Shown: positions 25,480-34,792, counted from the stretch's first letter. The stretch: DNA of 64,000 bases from UBA5018 sp947463165 (GCA_943371245.1 CALRTY020000021.1:1-64000), one strand, 5' to 3'. The notes: generated by a model not told the origin, from the sequence alone. Numbers and translations are program-made.

Positions 25480-26889
25480 TCAAGCGGCCTGGCTGGTAAG
25501 CCACTGGCGACCCTGTTGCAGAAAAGCCTGCCAGTCGAGCTTTTCGCTTTCGGCGGCGCGGGCCACGATCAAGGGCGCCTCCCGCTTGATGCGCTCCAGA
25601 TCTGGTTCACTAACGCCGCTGGAGAGGGCCAGCACATCTGCCATCGCTCTGCCCACCACCCGGGTTAGATAGGCGGCGCTGAGGGCCTGCATCGCTCCGC
25701 CCACCAGCCAGGTGGCACCGTGCCACTTGAGCAGGCCGGCCAGGGTTTGGCTGCTCCACTCCACCACCCCCAGGGCCAGGCAGGCGCGGGCCAGTTCGGC
25801 GGCGGCGGCCCTCAGCTGCGCCATGGTCCAGCCGCATTGCCATAGCCGGGCCATCTCTTGGAGCATCAGGCCATTGGCCACCGCCAGCACCAATAGATCG
25901 AGGCTGGGGATGGGGGTGGCGAATACGCCAGCCGCCACCAACCACTGGGTGCGTTGCTGCAGGGCCTCAAAGCGTTCGCGGCGCAGCAATTCCAGGTCTG
26001 CTTGCCAGCGGCTATGTAAATCGCGCAGTTGGCGCAGCCTGGTGTCCTGTCGCAGTTTGGGCGCCTGCTGATGCAGCAGGCGATTTAGCGGCTCCAGGCA
26101 GGCGGCCACCGCTTCCACCTGGCCATTCCAGAGCAGCAGCTGATCGCTGTTTATTTCTGGCAATTGGCTAGATAATTCGAGCCGCACCTGGTTTGGATCG
26201 GCAACATCGGCTTCCACCAAAAGCCATAGGGGCTGGCCCTTGGGCAGGGCTTCTATCCAGCGCAGTTCAGCGGCCGAAAGGGGCATCTGTAGGTGATGAA
26301 TCAGCAGCTCACAGCTGGTGAATCGCTCCGGCCAGCGCCACTGCTCACTCCAGCGCGGCAACGCCTCAGACCAGTGCAGTGTGAAGCCGCACCGCCCCCG
26401 CAGGGCTTCGCTAAACACCGGCTGCATCGCCAGTGGTGGCGGCTGCATTCCCACCAGGGCCAGCTGGGGATCGCTGCGCTGCAGCTGCTGGCGCAGGTGT
26501 TCTAAATGGGCCAACCGGGCTGGATCTTCTGCATCAAGGGCCTGAAATTGCTCCAACAGGCCGTCGAGTCGCTTTTGCCAGCCCTGCAGGTCGGTGTCGA
26601 CCAGGCCAAATTTTTGGCGCGGCCTGGCCAGCCACAGGCCCAGGGCCGCCGCCGCCGCCAAACTGAAGGAGGTGCCGCCGCCGATCACCCCCCCCAGGTG
26701 GATCAAACCGTCGCCCACCAGCAAACCGGCTCCAGCCACCGCCGCCACCGGCCACCAACGCCGCAGTAACGAGCTCACCGCAGGGGAGACAACTGCAGGA
26801 GATACCAGGCCAGGGGCGGCCGGGGCGGGGGAGACCAGGGAAGTGGAGACCAATGCGGCGGTTGTGAGGGGTTCCGGAGCGCTCACCAC
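25480..26889 (-). CDS. DUF697 / YcjF-like membrane protein without GTPase motifs
   Basis: A GTG at 26889 is the likely start; the frame is open to 26946. The 469-residue product has two membrane segments near residues 50-90, a central domain that looks like a decayed small GTPase (no P-loop GxxxxGK[ST] is visible), and a C-terminal DUF697-like helical region (about 300-430). That region contains FATPIPSLDLLVLAVANGLM and YLTRVVGRAMADVLAL. DUF697 proteins of cyanobacteria are usually fused to or partnered with GTPases. Here the GTPase part seems degenerate. Function unknown. Confidence 0.65.
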   Translation of the reverse strand: MVSAPEPLTTAALVSTSLVSPAPAAPGLVSPAVVSPAVSSLLRRWWPVAAVAGAGLLVGDGLIHLGGVIGGGTSFSLAAAAALGLWLARPRQKFGLVDTDLQGWQKRLDGLLEQFQALDAEDPARLAHLEHLRQQLQRSDPQLALVGMQPPPLAMQPVFSEALRGRCGFTLHWSEALPRWSEQWRWPERFTSCELLIHHLQMPLSAAELRWIEALPKGQPLWLLVEADVADPNQVRLELSSQLPEINSDQLLLWNGQVEAVAACLEPLNRLLHQQAPKLRQDTRLRQLRDLHSRWQADLELLRRERFEALQQRTQWLVAAGVFATPIPSLDLLVLAVANGLMLQEMARLWQCGWTMAQLRAAAAELARACLALGVVEWSSQTLAGLLKWHGATWLVGGAMQALSAAYLTRVVGRAMADVLALSSGVSEPDLERIKREAPLIVARAAESEKLDWQAFLQQGRQWLTSQAA

Positions 26890-27509
26890 AAACCTGCAAA
26901 TAGTCTTGACGGTGGCATCTCTAGCGCACGGGCCCCCAAAACGCACGCAAAGCCTGACAAGCCCTTGGCTCCTAGCCGCAGAGTTCTCCTAGCCGCAGAT
27001 GGCTCTTGCCGCTGATGGGTAGTAGCCGCAGAGGTCTCGTAGCTGCAGATTGCTCGCTGTCGCAGGTGACTCTTTGCCAGCCAATAGTTCGCTGGCGCAG
27101 CTGGTTCGTAGCCCTTATGGCTCGTAGCCGCAGCTGGCTCGTAGCCGCAGGTGGCTCCTAGCCGCCCATGGCTCTTTCCGCCCACAGCTTTTGCCGTTCC
27201 CGGCTCTTGGCCATTGCCAACCGCCCAAGTTCAGCCAGGGGGCCTAGGCACCTCACCCCCCAGGGTCCCCTTGACGGCCAAGCCCTGACACAAACCCGCT
27301 CCAGCATTTGAGCGCCAGGATTTTCCTGACAGCATCCCAGAATGTTTAGGGCTACTCCCCTATGGGCCAGCCCTTTCCCCCTAGCCATTGCCTGCCATAG
27401 CTGCTTACGTTCCTGCCCCCCGCTCTCTGGCCCAGGCCTTTGGATCGCTTGATCCCTTGATCCATTTCCAGGCTCCCGATTGGACAACGCATCTCACCGC
27501 CAGCCACCG
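26890..27509. other. Divergent spacer carrying a 17-bp repeat array
   Basis: The 620 bp between two divergent genes must contain their promoters. The left half is the repeat block at 26967-27173. The right half (27180-27500) shows no gene; two minus-strand frames there are low-complexity. Confidence 0.45.
26967..27173. repeat. About twelve degenerate 17-bp repeats
   Basis: The minus-strand unit is close to GAGCCAGCTGCGGCTAC; roughly twelve copies of 15-18 bp. The copies at 27110-27160 are nearly identical, those in the middle are strongly diverged. Confidence 0.75.
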
Positions 27510-28043
27510 ATGAGCCGTTCTGGGCGCCTACAGGCCAATCCGATCGCCTCCTTGAGCGAGCGGCAATGGCGGCAACTTGACCAGTGGCAGCGCCAGCTGG
27601 ATCTGGCTGAGGGCTGGTGCGGCAGCCTGCCAGTGGTGCTCTGGGATCGGGCCTGGCTGCGGTTGGAGGCGGTGGCGGTTGAGCGGCTGGGGCAACGGCT
27701 CCCCCCCGACGGCAGCGCCGATGCCCCCGAGCTGGTTCGCTTTCGAGAGCTGCAGCAGCAGGGGGACGATGCCTGGCAAGCGCAGCTGATCTGCTGGCAG
27801 GAATTTGGTCCTGAGGCCTGCCAGCAGGCCCTGCAGCGTTATTGGCAGCGCCAGCAACAGGGCAACCACGGCTGGACTTTGCCGGCTTATCTGCAGTTTT
27901 TGCAGCACTACCGCCAGATGCTCGCCGCAGCCTCCCAGCGCTTTCTGCCCCTGGTGGTGCTCGCCCGGGAGGGGGGCCACGAACCCCACCAGCTGCTGTG
28001 GCTAGCCGCCAGAGGCCAGCCGATGCGGCACACTTGCCCCTGA
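27510..28043 (+). CDS. Conserved hypothetical protein, Trp/Gln-rich
   Basis: The ATG at 27510 (MSRSGRLQANPIASLSER) is preferred over a TTG ten codons upstream. The 177-residue product is soluble and mostly helical, with many Gln, Trp and Leu residues (WRQLDQWQRQLDLAEGW, YWQRQQQGNHGW). No recognised domain. It is followed after 16 bp by another hypothetical gene and then trpS, so the three probably form an operon. Confidence 0.6.
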   Translation: MSRSGRLQANPIASLSERQWRQLDQWQRQLDLAEGWCGSLPVVLWDRAWLRLEAVAVERLGQRLPPDGSADAPELVRFRELQQQGDDAWQAQLICWQEFGPEACQQALQRYWQRQQQGNHGWTLPAYLQFLQHYRQMLAAASQRFLPLVVLAREGGHEPHQLLWLAARGQPMRHTCP

Positions 28044-28059
28044 TTGCAGGGCTGCGGCG

Positions 28060-28749
28060 ATGGCCGACGACACTTCTCCTTCCTTCCAGGCCGGCTCGTC
28101 TTTCCAAAGCGGCGAAGAGCAAGGCCAGCGGAGCGAAGAGCAAAGCCAGCGGAGCGAAGAGCAAAGCCAGCGGAGCGAAGGCCAGGGCCAGCGGGGCGGC
28201 CGGGGACCGGGTAATCGGGAGCCGGGCGGGTTCCGCATCCGCTTGAGCGACAACGAGATGCGCGCCGCCCGCGCCGTGCAGGAGGCGTTCCGGCTGCGCT
28301 CCACCGTGGCGGCCCTGGGCTTTTCAATCCGCACCGTGGCCCAGCTGCTGGAGGACGGCCAGCTGAGTGAACTGGTGGCCCAGCAGCAGGCCCAGGCCGG
28401 TGCTGGTCGCGGCGATGCTCCCAGAGCCGCTGTTACCAGGGGAGACGGGGCCCGCCGGGAGGGCCGTGGTGAGGGCCGCGGTGATGGGGCCAGGGGTCTG
28501 CGCCGCCTCGATGGCCGCCAGGAGCGCGCCGCCCGCATCGATCCCTTCGCCAGGCCCGCTAAGCCAGCGCCGGCCGCCGCCGCTGAGGAATTGGCTGCCG
28601 GTGAGGCCGATCAGCTCGGCGACGAAAACCTGGCCAGCGAGCAGTTCGACAGCCCCGCAGCCGAAGCCGCTGATTTCCAAGCTGGTGATTCACAGCCCGG
28701 TGATGCCGCCCAGCTGGAGCCTGTCACCGATACGGCCAGCGAGGCCTGA
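28060..28749 (+). CDS. Hypothetical protein with heptad-like QRSEEQS repeats
   Basis: The 229-residue product has a disordered N-terminus with four seven-residue repeats (about 18-45), a folded core of about 60 residues (FRIRLSDNEMRAARAVQEAF through LLEDGQLSELVAQQQ) that could be a short helical DNA- or protein-binding unit, and a long acidic, Ala/Asp/Glu-rich tail. The repeat DNA is four 21-bp units. The gene ends 5 bp before trpS. Function unknown. Confidence 0.6.
   Translation: MADDTSPSFQAGSSFQSGEEQGQRSEEQSQRSEEQSQRSEGQGQRGGRGPGNREPGGFRIRLSDNEMRAARAVQEAFRLRSTVAALGFSIRTVAQLLEDGQLSELVAQQQAQAGAGRGDAPRAAVTRGDGARREGRGEGRGDGARGLRRLDGRQERAARIDPFARPAKPAPAAAAEELAAGEADQLGDENLASEQFDSPAAEAADFQAGDSQPGDAAQLEPVTDTASEA
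28111..28194 (+). repeat. Four in-frame 21-bp repeats in the hypothetical gene before trpS
   Basis: Each unit encodes a variant of SEEQSQR. The second and third units are identical at the DNA level, which indicates recent duplication. Confidence 0.85.
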
Positions 28750-28754
28750 TCCCG

Positions 28755-29786
28755 ATGACAAGGCCGCGGGTTCTCTCCGGCGTGCAGCCCACCGGCTCGC
28801 TGCACCTGGGCAACTGGCTGGGGGCGATTCGTAATTGGGTGGGTTTGCAGGCCAGCCACGACACCTTTTTCTGTGTGGTGGATCTGCACGCGATCACCGT
28901 GCCCCACGATCCCAAGCGCCTGGCGGAGGACACCCTCAGCACCGCGGCCCTCTATCTGGCCTGTGGCATTGATCCAGACACTGCCACAGTTTTTGTGCAG
29001 AGCCAGATCAGCGCCCATAGTGAATTGTGCTGGTTGCTTAACTGCGTAACTCCGCTCAATTGGCTAGAGCGGATGATTCAGTTCAAGGAAAAAGCGATCA
29101 AGCAGGGCGATAACGTGTCGGTGGGGCTGCTCGATTACCCGGTGCTGATGGCCGCCGACATCCTGCTCTACGACGCCGATCTGGTGCCGGTGGGAGAAGA
29201 CCAGAAGCAGCATTTAGAACTGGCCCGCGATATAGCCCAGCAGCGCATCAATGCCCGCTTCGCGCCACGTGATGCCAAGGGGGAACCCCTGCCTTTGCTG
29301 AAGGTGCCCGAACCGATGATCCTGCGGGAGGGGGCCCGGGTGATGAGCCTCACCGACGGCAGCAGCAAGATGAGCAAGAGCGATCCCAACGAGGGATCTC
29401 GAATCAATTTGCTGGATCCCCCCGAGACGATCGTTAAAAAAATCAAGCGGGCCAAAACCGATCCGATCCTGGGCCTGGAATTTGGCAACCCGGAGCGGCC
29501 GGAAGCCGACAACCTGCTGGGCCTCTATGCCCTGCTCAGCGGTAAAGGTCGCCAGGCGGTGGCTGCTGAATGCGCCCAGATGGGTTGGGGCGGTTTCAAG
29601 CCGCTGCTGGCCGAGGCCACTGTGGAGGCCCTGAAACCTGTGCAGCAGAAATACCAGGAGCTGCGCGCCGATCCCGCGACGCTGCTGGCGGTGCTGGCCC
29701 AAGGTCGTCAGCGGGCCAGTGCGGTGGCCAACCAGAGCCTGAGCCGGGTGCGCCAGGCCCTGGGCTTTCTCGGCACCGAGCCCTAG
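28755..29786 (+). CDS. trpS: Tryptophanyl-tRNA synthetase
   Basis: The 343-residue class I synthetase charges tRNA-Trp. It shows the HIGH-type motif within GVQPTGSLHLGNWLGAIRNW, the conserved DLHAITVPHDP and YPVLMAADILLYDADLVPVG segments, and the catalytic loop KMSKSDPNEGSRI. Length is normal. A hairpin with an 8-bp stem (29802-29835) follows the stop but lacks a T-run. Confidence 0.95.
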   Translation: MTRPRVLSGVQPTGSLHLGNWLGAIRNWVGLQASHDTFFCVVDLHAITVPHDPKRLAEDTLSTAALYLACGIDPDTATVFVQSQISAHSELCWLLNCVTPLNWLERMIQFKEKAIKQGDNVSVGLLDYPVLMAADILLYDADLVPVGEDQKQHLELARDIAQQRINARFAPRDAKGEPLPLLKVPEPMILREGARVMSLTDGSSKMSKSDPNEGSRINLLDPPETIVKKIKRAKTDPILGLEFGNPERPEADNLLGLYALLSGKGRQAVAAECAQMGWGGFKPLLAEATVEALKPVQQKYQELRADPATLLAVLAQGRQRASAVANQSLSRVRQALGFLGTEP

Positions 29787-29801
29787 TGCCGCCAGTGGGC
29801 A

Positions 29802-29835
29802 GCCTGGCGGGCAAGTTTTAGGCGGCTCGCCAGGC
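29802..29835 (+). terminator. Stem-loop after trpS
   Basis: GCCTGGCG pairs with CGCCAGGC across an 18-base loop, 16 bp past the trpS stop. There is no following T-run, so it may stabilise the 3' end rather than terminate on its own. The rest of the spacer up to 30057 shows no gene. Confidence 0.35.
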
Positions 29836-30057
29836 TGGCTGAGGCGGAGGCCAGGCCATTTGGTGCTGCCAGTTTTTTGTTATCTATTGATCGCCTGAGT
29901 TCAGGTTGGCTTATCAATCAGCCACTGCCGCCGCCGCTGCCAGCCCTGGATCTGCCGCCGGTCTCGCTCTTGGTCGCGTCAGTCTCAGTCAGGGTCTGCG
30001 GCGTCGCCGCCATTGCGCTGCAAGGGTGATGCACGACATGGGCCAGTTGTCTAGGGG

Positions 30058-30963
30058 GTGCTAGGGGCCACCGCCGCTGCTGGCGGCGATTGGTCAGGGT
30101 CGCTTTGGCCGCCATTGGAGACGCCCATTTCGATTCGCCAATTCCCTTCCCTGCTGGCCCCCCTAGGGCTCACGCGGCCATTTCTGATCCGGTTAATTCT
30201 GAGCCAGCTAATTCTGACCCCCCTGATGCTGGCGCCCGCGTCGCTGGGCCAGGCGTCAGCAGTTGGGCCGCCAGCGGCCAGCTACGTCAGCGGTGAGCCC
30301 AGTAGCGGGCCTGATACCGGGGGGGCCAGCGCAGCTGGCAGCGCCGGGGCATCGGCATTGCCCTCGGGGGGCAGCCAGGAGCTCAGCATTGGCCCCTATG
30401 CCCTCACCCCGCGCCGCAGGGCTCTGCTGGCCACCATCCGCTATGCGGAAGGCACCTGGACCAACGGCAGTGCCAGGGGCTATCAGCTCCTCTACGGCGG
30501 CGGCCACTTTTCCAGCCTGAGCCGCCATCCGCAAATCACGGTGCGGCGCCGCTATGTGAGTGCCGCCGCCGGTGCCTATCAATTCCTGCCGCCCACCTGG
30601 AACCAGGTGGCGCGCCGCCTGGGGCTACGCGATTTCGGTCCCCGCAATCAAGACATGGCCGCTCTCTACCTGGTGGAGCGGCGGGGCGTGCTGGCCACCC
30701 TCGATCGCGAGGGCCTCAACGGCAGGGTGCTCGATCGCCTGGCCCGTGAATGGGCCTCCCTGCCCAACCGCCAGGGCGCCAGCGTCTACGGCCAACCGGT
30801 GAAGACCGCCCAGGAGCTGCAACAGTTTTATGCCAGCAGCTTGCAGAGGGCCATCAGCCAGCCAGACTCCATTGGCCAGCCAGAAGGCATCGGCCAGCCA
30901 GCAGCCAACGGCCAGCCAGCAGCCAACGGCCAGCCAGAGACGAGCCCCGAGGCCACTGGCTGA
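30058..30963 (+). CDS. Secreted lysozyme-like muramidase (GH104 type)
   Basis: The start is uncertain: GTG at 30058, or a later TTG near 30115. A hydrophobic signal segment (LIRLILSQLILTPLMLAPA) leads to a Ser/Gly-rich linker, and then a domain resembling phage lambda-type endolysins of family GH104: LLATIRYAEGTWTNG (with the catalytic-type Glu), YQLLYGGGHFSSL, AAGAYQFLPPTWNQVAR and DMAALYLVERRGVLATL. The C-terminus carries five hexapeptide repeats starting QP. It probably remodels the cell's own peptidoglycan. Possible phage ancestry. Confidence 0.78.
   Translation: MLGATAAAGGDWSGSLWPPLETPISIRQFPSLLAPLGLTRPFLIRLILSQLILTPLMLAPASLGQASAVGPPAASYVSGEPSSGPDTGGASAAGSAGASALPSGGSQELSIGPYALTPRRRALLATIRYAEGTWTNGSARGYQLLYGGGHFSSLSRHPQITVRRRYVSAAAGAYQFLPPTWNQVARRLGLRDFGPRNQDMAALYLVERRGVLATLDREGLNGRVLDRLAREWASLPNRQGASVYGQPVKTAQELQQFYASSLQRAISQPDSIGQPEGIGQPAANGQPAANGQPETSPEATG
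30859..30948 (+). repeat. Five in-frame 18-bp repeats at the lysozyme C-terminus
   Basis: Units begin CAGCCAG; the third and fourth (CAGCCAGCAGCCAACGGC) are identical. They encode Q-P-x-x-x-G hexapeptides. Confidence 0.85.
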
Positions 30964-31020
30964 GCTGAATCGGCCAGGCAGGCAGCCCCGCCAAATGATC
31001 CAGGGGCAGCCCCGCCCGGA

Positions 31021-31452
31021 TCAAGGTTCTCGGTAGATCACTCGACCGGCCGGATCATTGGCCACATCCAGCAACTCTGCTCTCAGAAGGCGATCGATCT
31101 CGGAGCGCACCCGCTTACTGCCCAAGGCCGGATCGGGCACCGCCAACAGGGCGTCGTTGATGGTGAAGCCAGCGCTGCCGCTGCTGCGGGCCAGCAGCAG
31201 CAGTTGGCGCTCCAGGCTGCCCTGCTGCCGTTCGGCCTGCAGCACCAGCTCCGGGATGTTGAACAGGTCGATCAGCTGGCCGATACCTAGCCAACCGAAG
31301 GTGATCAGCCACAGGCAACCGCTGATCCGCTTGCCGTTGTAAAAGCGGTGCAGGCCACATAGCCCCACCAGGCCCAGGCACCAGAACAGATAACTGATTA
31401 CCAGTCGCGGCCGGGGCCAGTTGAAAGAGGTGAATTGGGGATTGGTAGCCAC
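31021..31452 (-). CDS. TM2-domain membrane protein
   Basis: The 143-residue protein has a TM2 domain: two membrane helices (VISYLFWCLGLVGLCGLHRF and CLWLITFGWLGIGQLIDLF) joined by a short YNGK turn, with the family's G-x-H-R-F-Y and D-L-F motifs. The C-terminal half is a soluble winged-helix-like stretch (INDALLAVPDPALGSKRVRS). It lies 21 bp after the DUF2605 gene on the same strand. Function of the family is unknown. Confidence 0.82.
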   Translation of the reverse strand: MATNPQFTSFNWPRPRLVISYLFWCLGLVGLCGLHRFYNGKRISGCLWLITFGWLGIGQLIDLFNIPELVLQAERQQGSLERQLLLLARSSGSAGFTINDALLAVPDPALGSKRVRSEIDRLLRAELLDVANDPAGRVIYREP

Positions 31453-31473
31453 CGGAGAGCGGTTGTGGGTTGC

Positions 31474-31875
31474 TTAGGAGTCGGCCAGGGGTTTCGGGAT
31501 CGGCATCGCCCCAGCCGACGCCAGCGGTTCATCTGTATCCGGCAGTCTTACGCCAGCCCGGCGCAGGGCGGCTGAAAGGTTCCAGATTTTGAGCACCAGC
31601 CGATGCCAGGGGGCCATGGTGGTCAGCTCCAGGGCCATCGGGCCAGGGATGGCCTGGCGCAGGCTGGTGGCGGCCAGCAGCTCGCGGCGGGCCAGGCTCA
31701 ACTCCTGGTCCAACAGCTGCCGCTGCTCAGGCGGCATCACCAGGTCGGGGCAGAGGGCCAGCAACTTCTCACCCCGTTCGAACCAAAAATGGAAATCGCC
31801 CAGCAGGGAATTAAGCAGCTGCTCCAACAGCTCGTCGGCCGCAGCGGAGTGGGGAAAGGGGTCGACCATGGCCAC
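31474..31875 (-). CDS. DUF2605 family protein
   Basis: The 133-residue cyanobacterial protein carries LLNSLLGDFHFWFERGEKLL, LVMPPEQRQLLDQELSLARR and AIPGPMALELTTMAPWHRLV, which are the conserved blocks of DUF2605. It is soluble and helical. It forms a likely operon with the TM2 protein and diverges from thrS. Confidence 0.82.
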   Translation of the reverse strand: MAMVDPFPHSAAADELLEQLLNSLLGDFHFWFERGEKLLALCPDLVMPPEQRQLLDQELSLARRELLAATSLRQAIPGPMALELTTMAPWHRLVLKIWNLSAALRRAGVRLPDTDEPLASAGAMPIPKPLADS

Positions 31876-31941
31876 AGCCTAGGAAGCCAGCCTAGGAACC
31901 CTGGGTAGGATCGGCCCTTGCCCTTGCCGCAGCTGGGATCC

Positions 31942-33759
31942 GTGACTGTCTCCGCAACCGCTGCCGTCGAAACTCCGCCGGTTGCCCTGCCCAAAACCAG
32001 CGAGTGCGAGCAGCTACTCAAAATTCGCCACTCCATGAGCCACGTGTTGGCGATGGCGGTGCAAAAGCTATTTCCCAAGGCCCAGGTGACGATTGGCCCC
32101 TGGACGGAAACGGGCTTCTATTACGACTTTGACAACCCCGAACCGTTCACGGAAGCCGATCTCAAGGCGATTCAGAAGGAGATGGGCAAAATTATTGGCC
32201 GTCGCCTGCCCCTGGAGCGCCTGGTGGTGACCCGCGCTGAGGCCGAGCAAAAGATCAAGGCCCAGAACGAACCATACAAGCTGGAAATCCTGGCCGGATT
32301 GCAGGAACCAATCACCCTCTACACCCTCGGCGACCAGTGGTGGGACCTCTGCGCCGGGCCCCATGTGGCCAACACCAGTGAGCTGAATGCCAAGGCCTTT
32401 GAGCTGGAAAGTGTCGCCGGTGCCTACTGGCGGGGTGATGAGACCAAGCCCCAGCTGCAGCGCATCTATGGCACCGCCTGGCAGACCCCGGAGCAGCTGG
32501 CCGAATACAAGCATCGCAAGGCAGAAGCCCTGCGCCGGGACCACCGCCGCCTGGGCAGCGATCTAAATCTGTTTTCGATCGAAGATGAGGCCGGTGCCGG
32601 CCTGGTTTTCTGGCATCCCCGCGGCGCCCGCATGCGGCTGCTGATCGAGGACTTCTGGCGGGAGGCCCACTTTGCCGCCGGCTATGAGCTGCTCTATACA
32701 CCCCATGTGGCCGATATTAGCCTATGGCAAACCTCAGGCCACCTGGATTTCTATCGCGAGAGCATGTTTGGGGCGATGAAGGTGGACGAGCGTGAATATC
32801 AGCTCAAGCCGATGAACTGTCCATTTCATGTACTCACTTACGCCAATACGCTACGCAGCTATCGTGAGTTGCCGATTCGCTGGGCCGAGCTGGGCACCGT
32901 CTATCGCTATGAGCGCCCTGGGGTGATGCATGGCCTGATGCGAGTGCGGGGCTTCACCCAAGACGACGCCCACGTGTTCTGCCTGCCGGAGCAGATTGGG
33001 GATGAGATTTTGCAGGTGCTAGATCTCACCGAAAAAATATTGAGCAGCTTCGATTTTTGCAACTACGAGATCAATCTCTCCACCAGGCCCGAGAAGTCAA
33101 TTGGCGACGATGCCGTTTGGGAGCTGGCCACCAACGGTCTAATTGAGGCGCTGGATCGCAAGGGTTGGTCTTACAAAATTGATGCCGGCGGTGGCGCTTT
33201 CTATGGCCCCAAGATCGACCTCAAGATTGAAGATGCCATTGGCCGCATGTGGCAATGTTCCACAATCCAGCTAGATTTTAATCTGCCCGAGCGTTTTGAT
33301 CTGCATTACGTGGCCGCCGATGGTTCCCGGCAGCGACCAATTATGATCCATCGGGCCATTTTTGGTTCGCTGGAGCGGTTTTTCGGGATCATGACCGAGA
33401 ACTACGCCGGTGATTTTCCCTTCTGGCTAGCCGCTGAACAGATCCGGCTGTTGCCGGTCACCGATGAGGTGCGGCCCTATGCGGAAAACGTATTAAGTCA
33501 ACTCAAGCAGGCCGGCATCCGGGCCAGCATCGATCAATCTGGCGATCGGCTCGGCAAAATGATTCGCAATGGCGAGCAGATGAAAATTCCGGTATTGGCT
33601 GTGATTGGGCTCAAGGAAGTTGAGCTAAATAGCTTGAGTCTGCGCAGTCGCCGCGAAGGGGATCTGGGCAGCGTCCCCGTCGATGAGTTGTTGGTGGCTG
33701 CTATTGGCGCCAATCGTGATCGGCAGGCTGGCCTCGGCCTCACCCGCCCTGCCTCCTAA
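31942..33759 (+). CDS. thrS: Threonyl-tRNA synthetase lacking a TGS domain
   Basis: The class II synthetase charges tRNA-Thr. A GTG at 31942 is preferred over a TTG eight codons earlier, giving 605 residues. After only about 20 residues the protein enters the editing domain (HSMSHVLAMAV, then CAGPHVANTSEL), so the N-terminal TGS domain of E. coli ThrRS is absent. Catalytic motifs follow: YQLKPMNCPFHV (zinc Cys), VYRYERPGVMHGLMRVRGFT (motif 2), GPKIDLKIEDAIGR and HRAIFGSLERFFG (motif 3), then the anticodon-binding domain. Glucokinase follows. Confidence 0.95.
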   Translation: MTVSATAAVETPPVALPKTSECEQLLKIRHSMSHVLAMAVQKLFPKAQVTIGPWTETGFYYDFDNPEPFTEADLKAIQKEMGKIIGRRLPLERLVVTRAEAEQKIKAQNEPYKLEILAGLQEPITLYTLGDQWWDLCAGPHVANTSELNAKAFELESVAGAYWRGDETKPQLQRIYGTAWQTPEQLAEYKHRKAEALRRDHRRLGSDLNLFSIEDEAGAGLVFWHPRGARMRLLIEDFWREAHFAAGYELLYTPHVADISLWQTSGHLDFYRESMFGAMKVDEREYQLKPMNCPFHVLTYANTLRSYRELPIRWAELGTVYRYERPGVMHGLMRVRGFTQDDAHVFCLPEQIGDEILQVLDLTEKILSSFDFCNYEINLSTRPEKSIGDDAVWELATNGLIEALDRKGWSYKIDAGGGAFYGPKIDLKIEDAIGRMWQCSTIQLDFNLPERFDLHYVAADGSRQRPIMIHRAIFGSLERFFGIMTENYAGDFPFWLAAEQIRLLPVTDEVRPYAENVLSQLKQAGIRASIDQSGDRLGKMIRNGEQMKIPVLAVIGLKEVELNSLSLRSRREGDLGSVPVDELLVAAIGANRDRQAGLGLTRPAS

Positions 33760-33796
33760 GCCCCACCCCTACCCCCACCCGCGCATCCACACCGCG

Positions 33797-34792
33797 ATGA
33801 CCACCCTGCTGGCTGGCGATATCGGCGGCACCAAGACCCTGCTGTCTCTCTATGGCCTTGAGCCGGATAACCAGCTCAACTTGATCCATAACCAGCGCTA
33901 TCGCTCGGCTGACTGGGCCAGCCTGGAGCCAATGCTGCAGGCATTTCTGGCCGATACTGCCGATGGGGCCGAGCGGCCCGCCGCCGCCTGTTTCGCCGTG
34001 GCCGGGCCGGTGCAGCACGGCCGGGCCAGGCTTACCAACCTGCCCTGGCAATTGGAGGAAAAGGCCCTGGCGGCGGCCACCGGCATCGCCGCATTGGAAC
34101 TGGTAAACGACTTCGCCGTGCTCATCTACGGGCTGCCCCAGCTCGGCAGCGAGCAGCAGGCGCTGATCAAGCCAGGCAGGGCGGAAGCCGACCAACCGCT
34201 GCTGGTGCTGGGGGCCGGCACCGGACTCGGGGTGGCCTGGGGCTTGCCGGGTGCCCAGGGGCTGCAGGCCCTGGCCAGTGAGGCGGCCCACGGCGAATTT
34301 GCTCCCCGCAGCGCCGCTGAATGGGAGCTAAAGCAGTGGCTGATGGCAGATTTGGCGATCGAGCGGCTGTCGATCGAGCGGGTGGTGAGTGGCACGGGAC
34401 TGGGCCACGTGGCCCGCTGGCTGCTGGCCTGCCACCACCCCGCTGGTGATCACCCCCTGGCCAAAGTGAGTGACGATCTGCCCTCAGCCGTAGCCGCCGC
34501 CGCCGCCGCCGGCGATCCCTTAGGCCAGGAGGCCTTGGCTTTGTGGCTGGCGGCCTACGGCAGCGTCACCGGCGATTTGGCCCTGGCTTCCCTCAGTCGG
34601 GGCGGCATCTGGTTGGCGGGCGGCACGGCTGGCAAATTGCTGGATTCCCTGCGCAGCCCTGCCTTTCTGGAGGCCTTTGCCGCCAAGGGCAGGCTGCAGG
34701 CGGTGCTCGATCCGATGCCGATCATGGCGGTGATCGATCCGGCGATTGGCCCCTTCAGTGCCGCCTGCCGGGCTCGCATGCTGATGAGCTGA
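33797..34792 (+). CDS. glk: Glucokinase (ROK-unrelated, Glk type)
   Basis: The 331-residue enzyme phosphorylates glucose with ATP. The ATG at 33797 (MTTLLAGDIGGTKTLLSLYG) lies 37 bp after thrS; the frame upstream overlaps thrS and is not used. Motifs: phosphate-binding DIGGTKT, FAVAGPVQHGRARLTNLPW, LVNDFAV, the adenosine-region LVLGAGTGLGVAW and GGIWLAGGTAGKLL. Placed between thrS and thrB on the same strand. Confidence 0.92.
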   Translation: MTTLLAGDIGGTKTLLSLYGLEPDNQLNLIHNQRYRSADWASLEPMLQAFLADTADGAERPAAACFAVAGPVQHGRARLTNLPWQLEEKALAAATGIAALELVNDFAVLIYGLPQLGSEQQALIKPGRAEADQPLLVLGAGTGLGVAWGLPGAQGLQALASEAAHGEFAPRSAAEWELKQWLMADLAIERLSIERVVSGTGLGHVARWLLACHHPAGDHPLAKVSDDLPSAVAAAAAAGDPLGQEALALWLAAYGSVTGDLALASLSRGGIWLAGGTAGKLLDSLRSPAFLEAFAAKGRLQAVLDPMPIMAVIDPAIGPFSAACRARMLMS

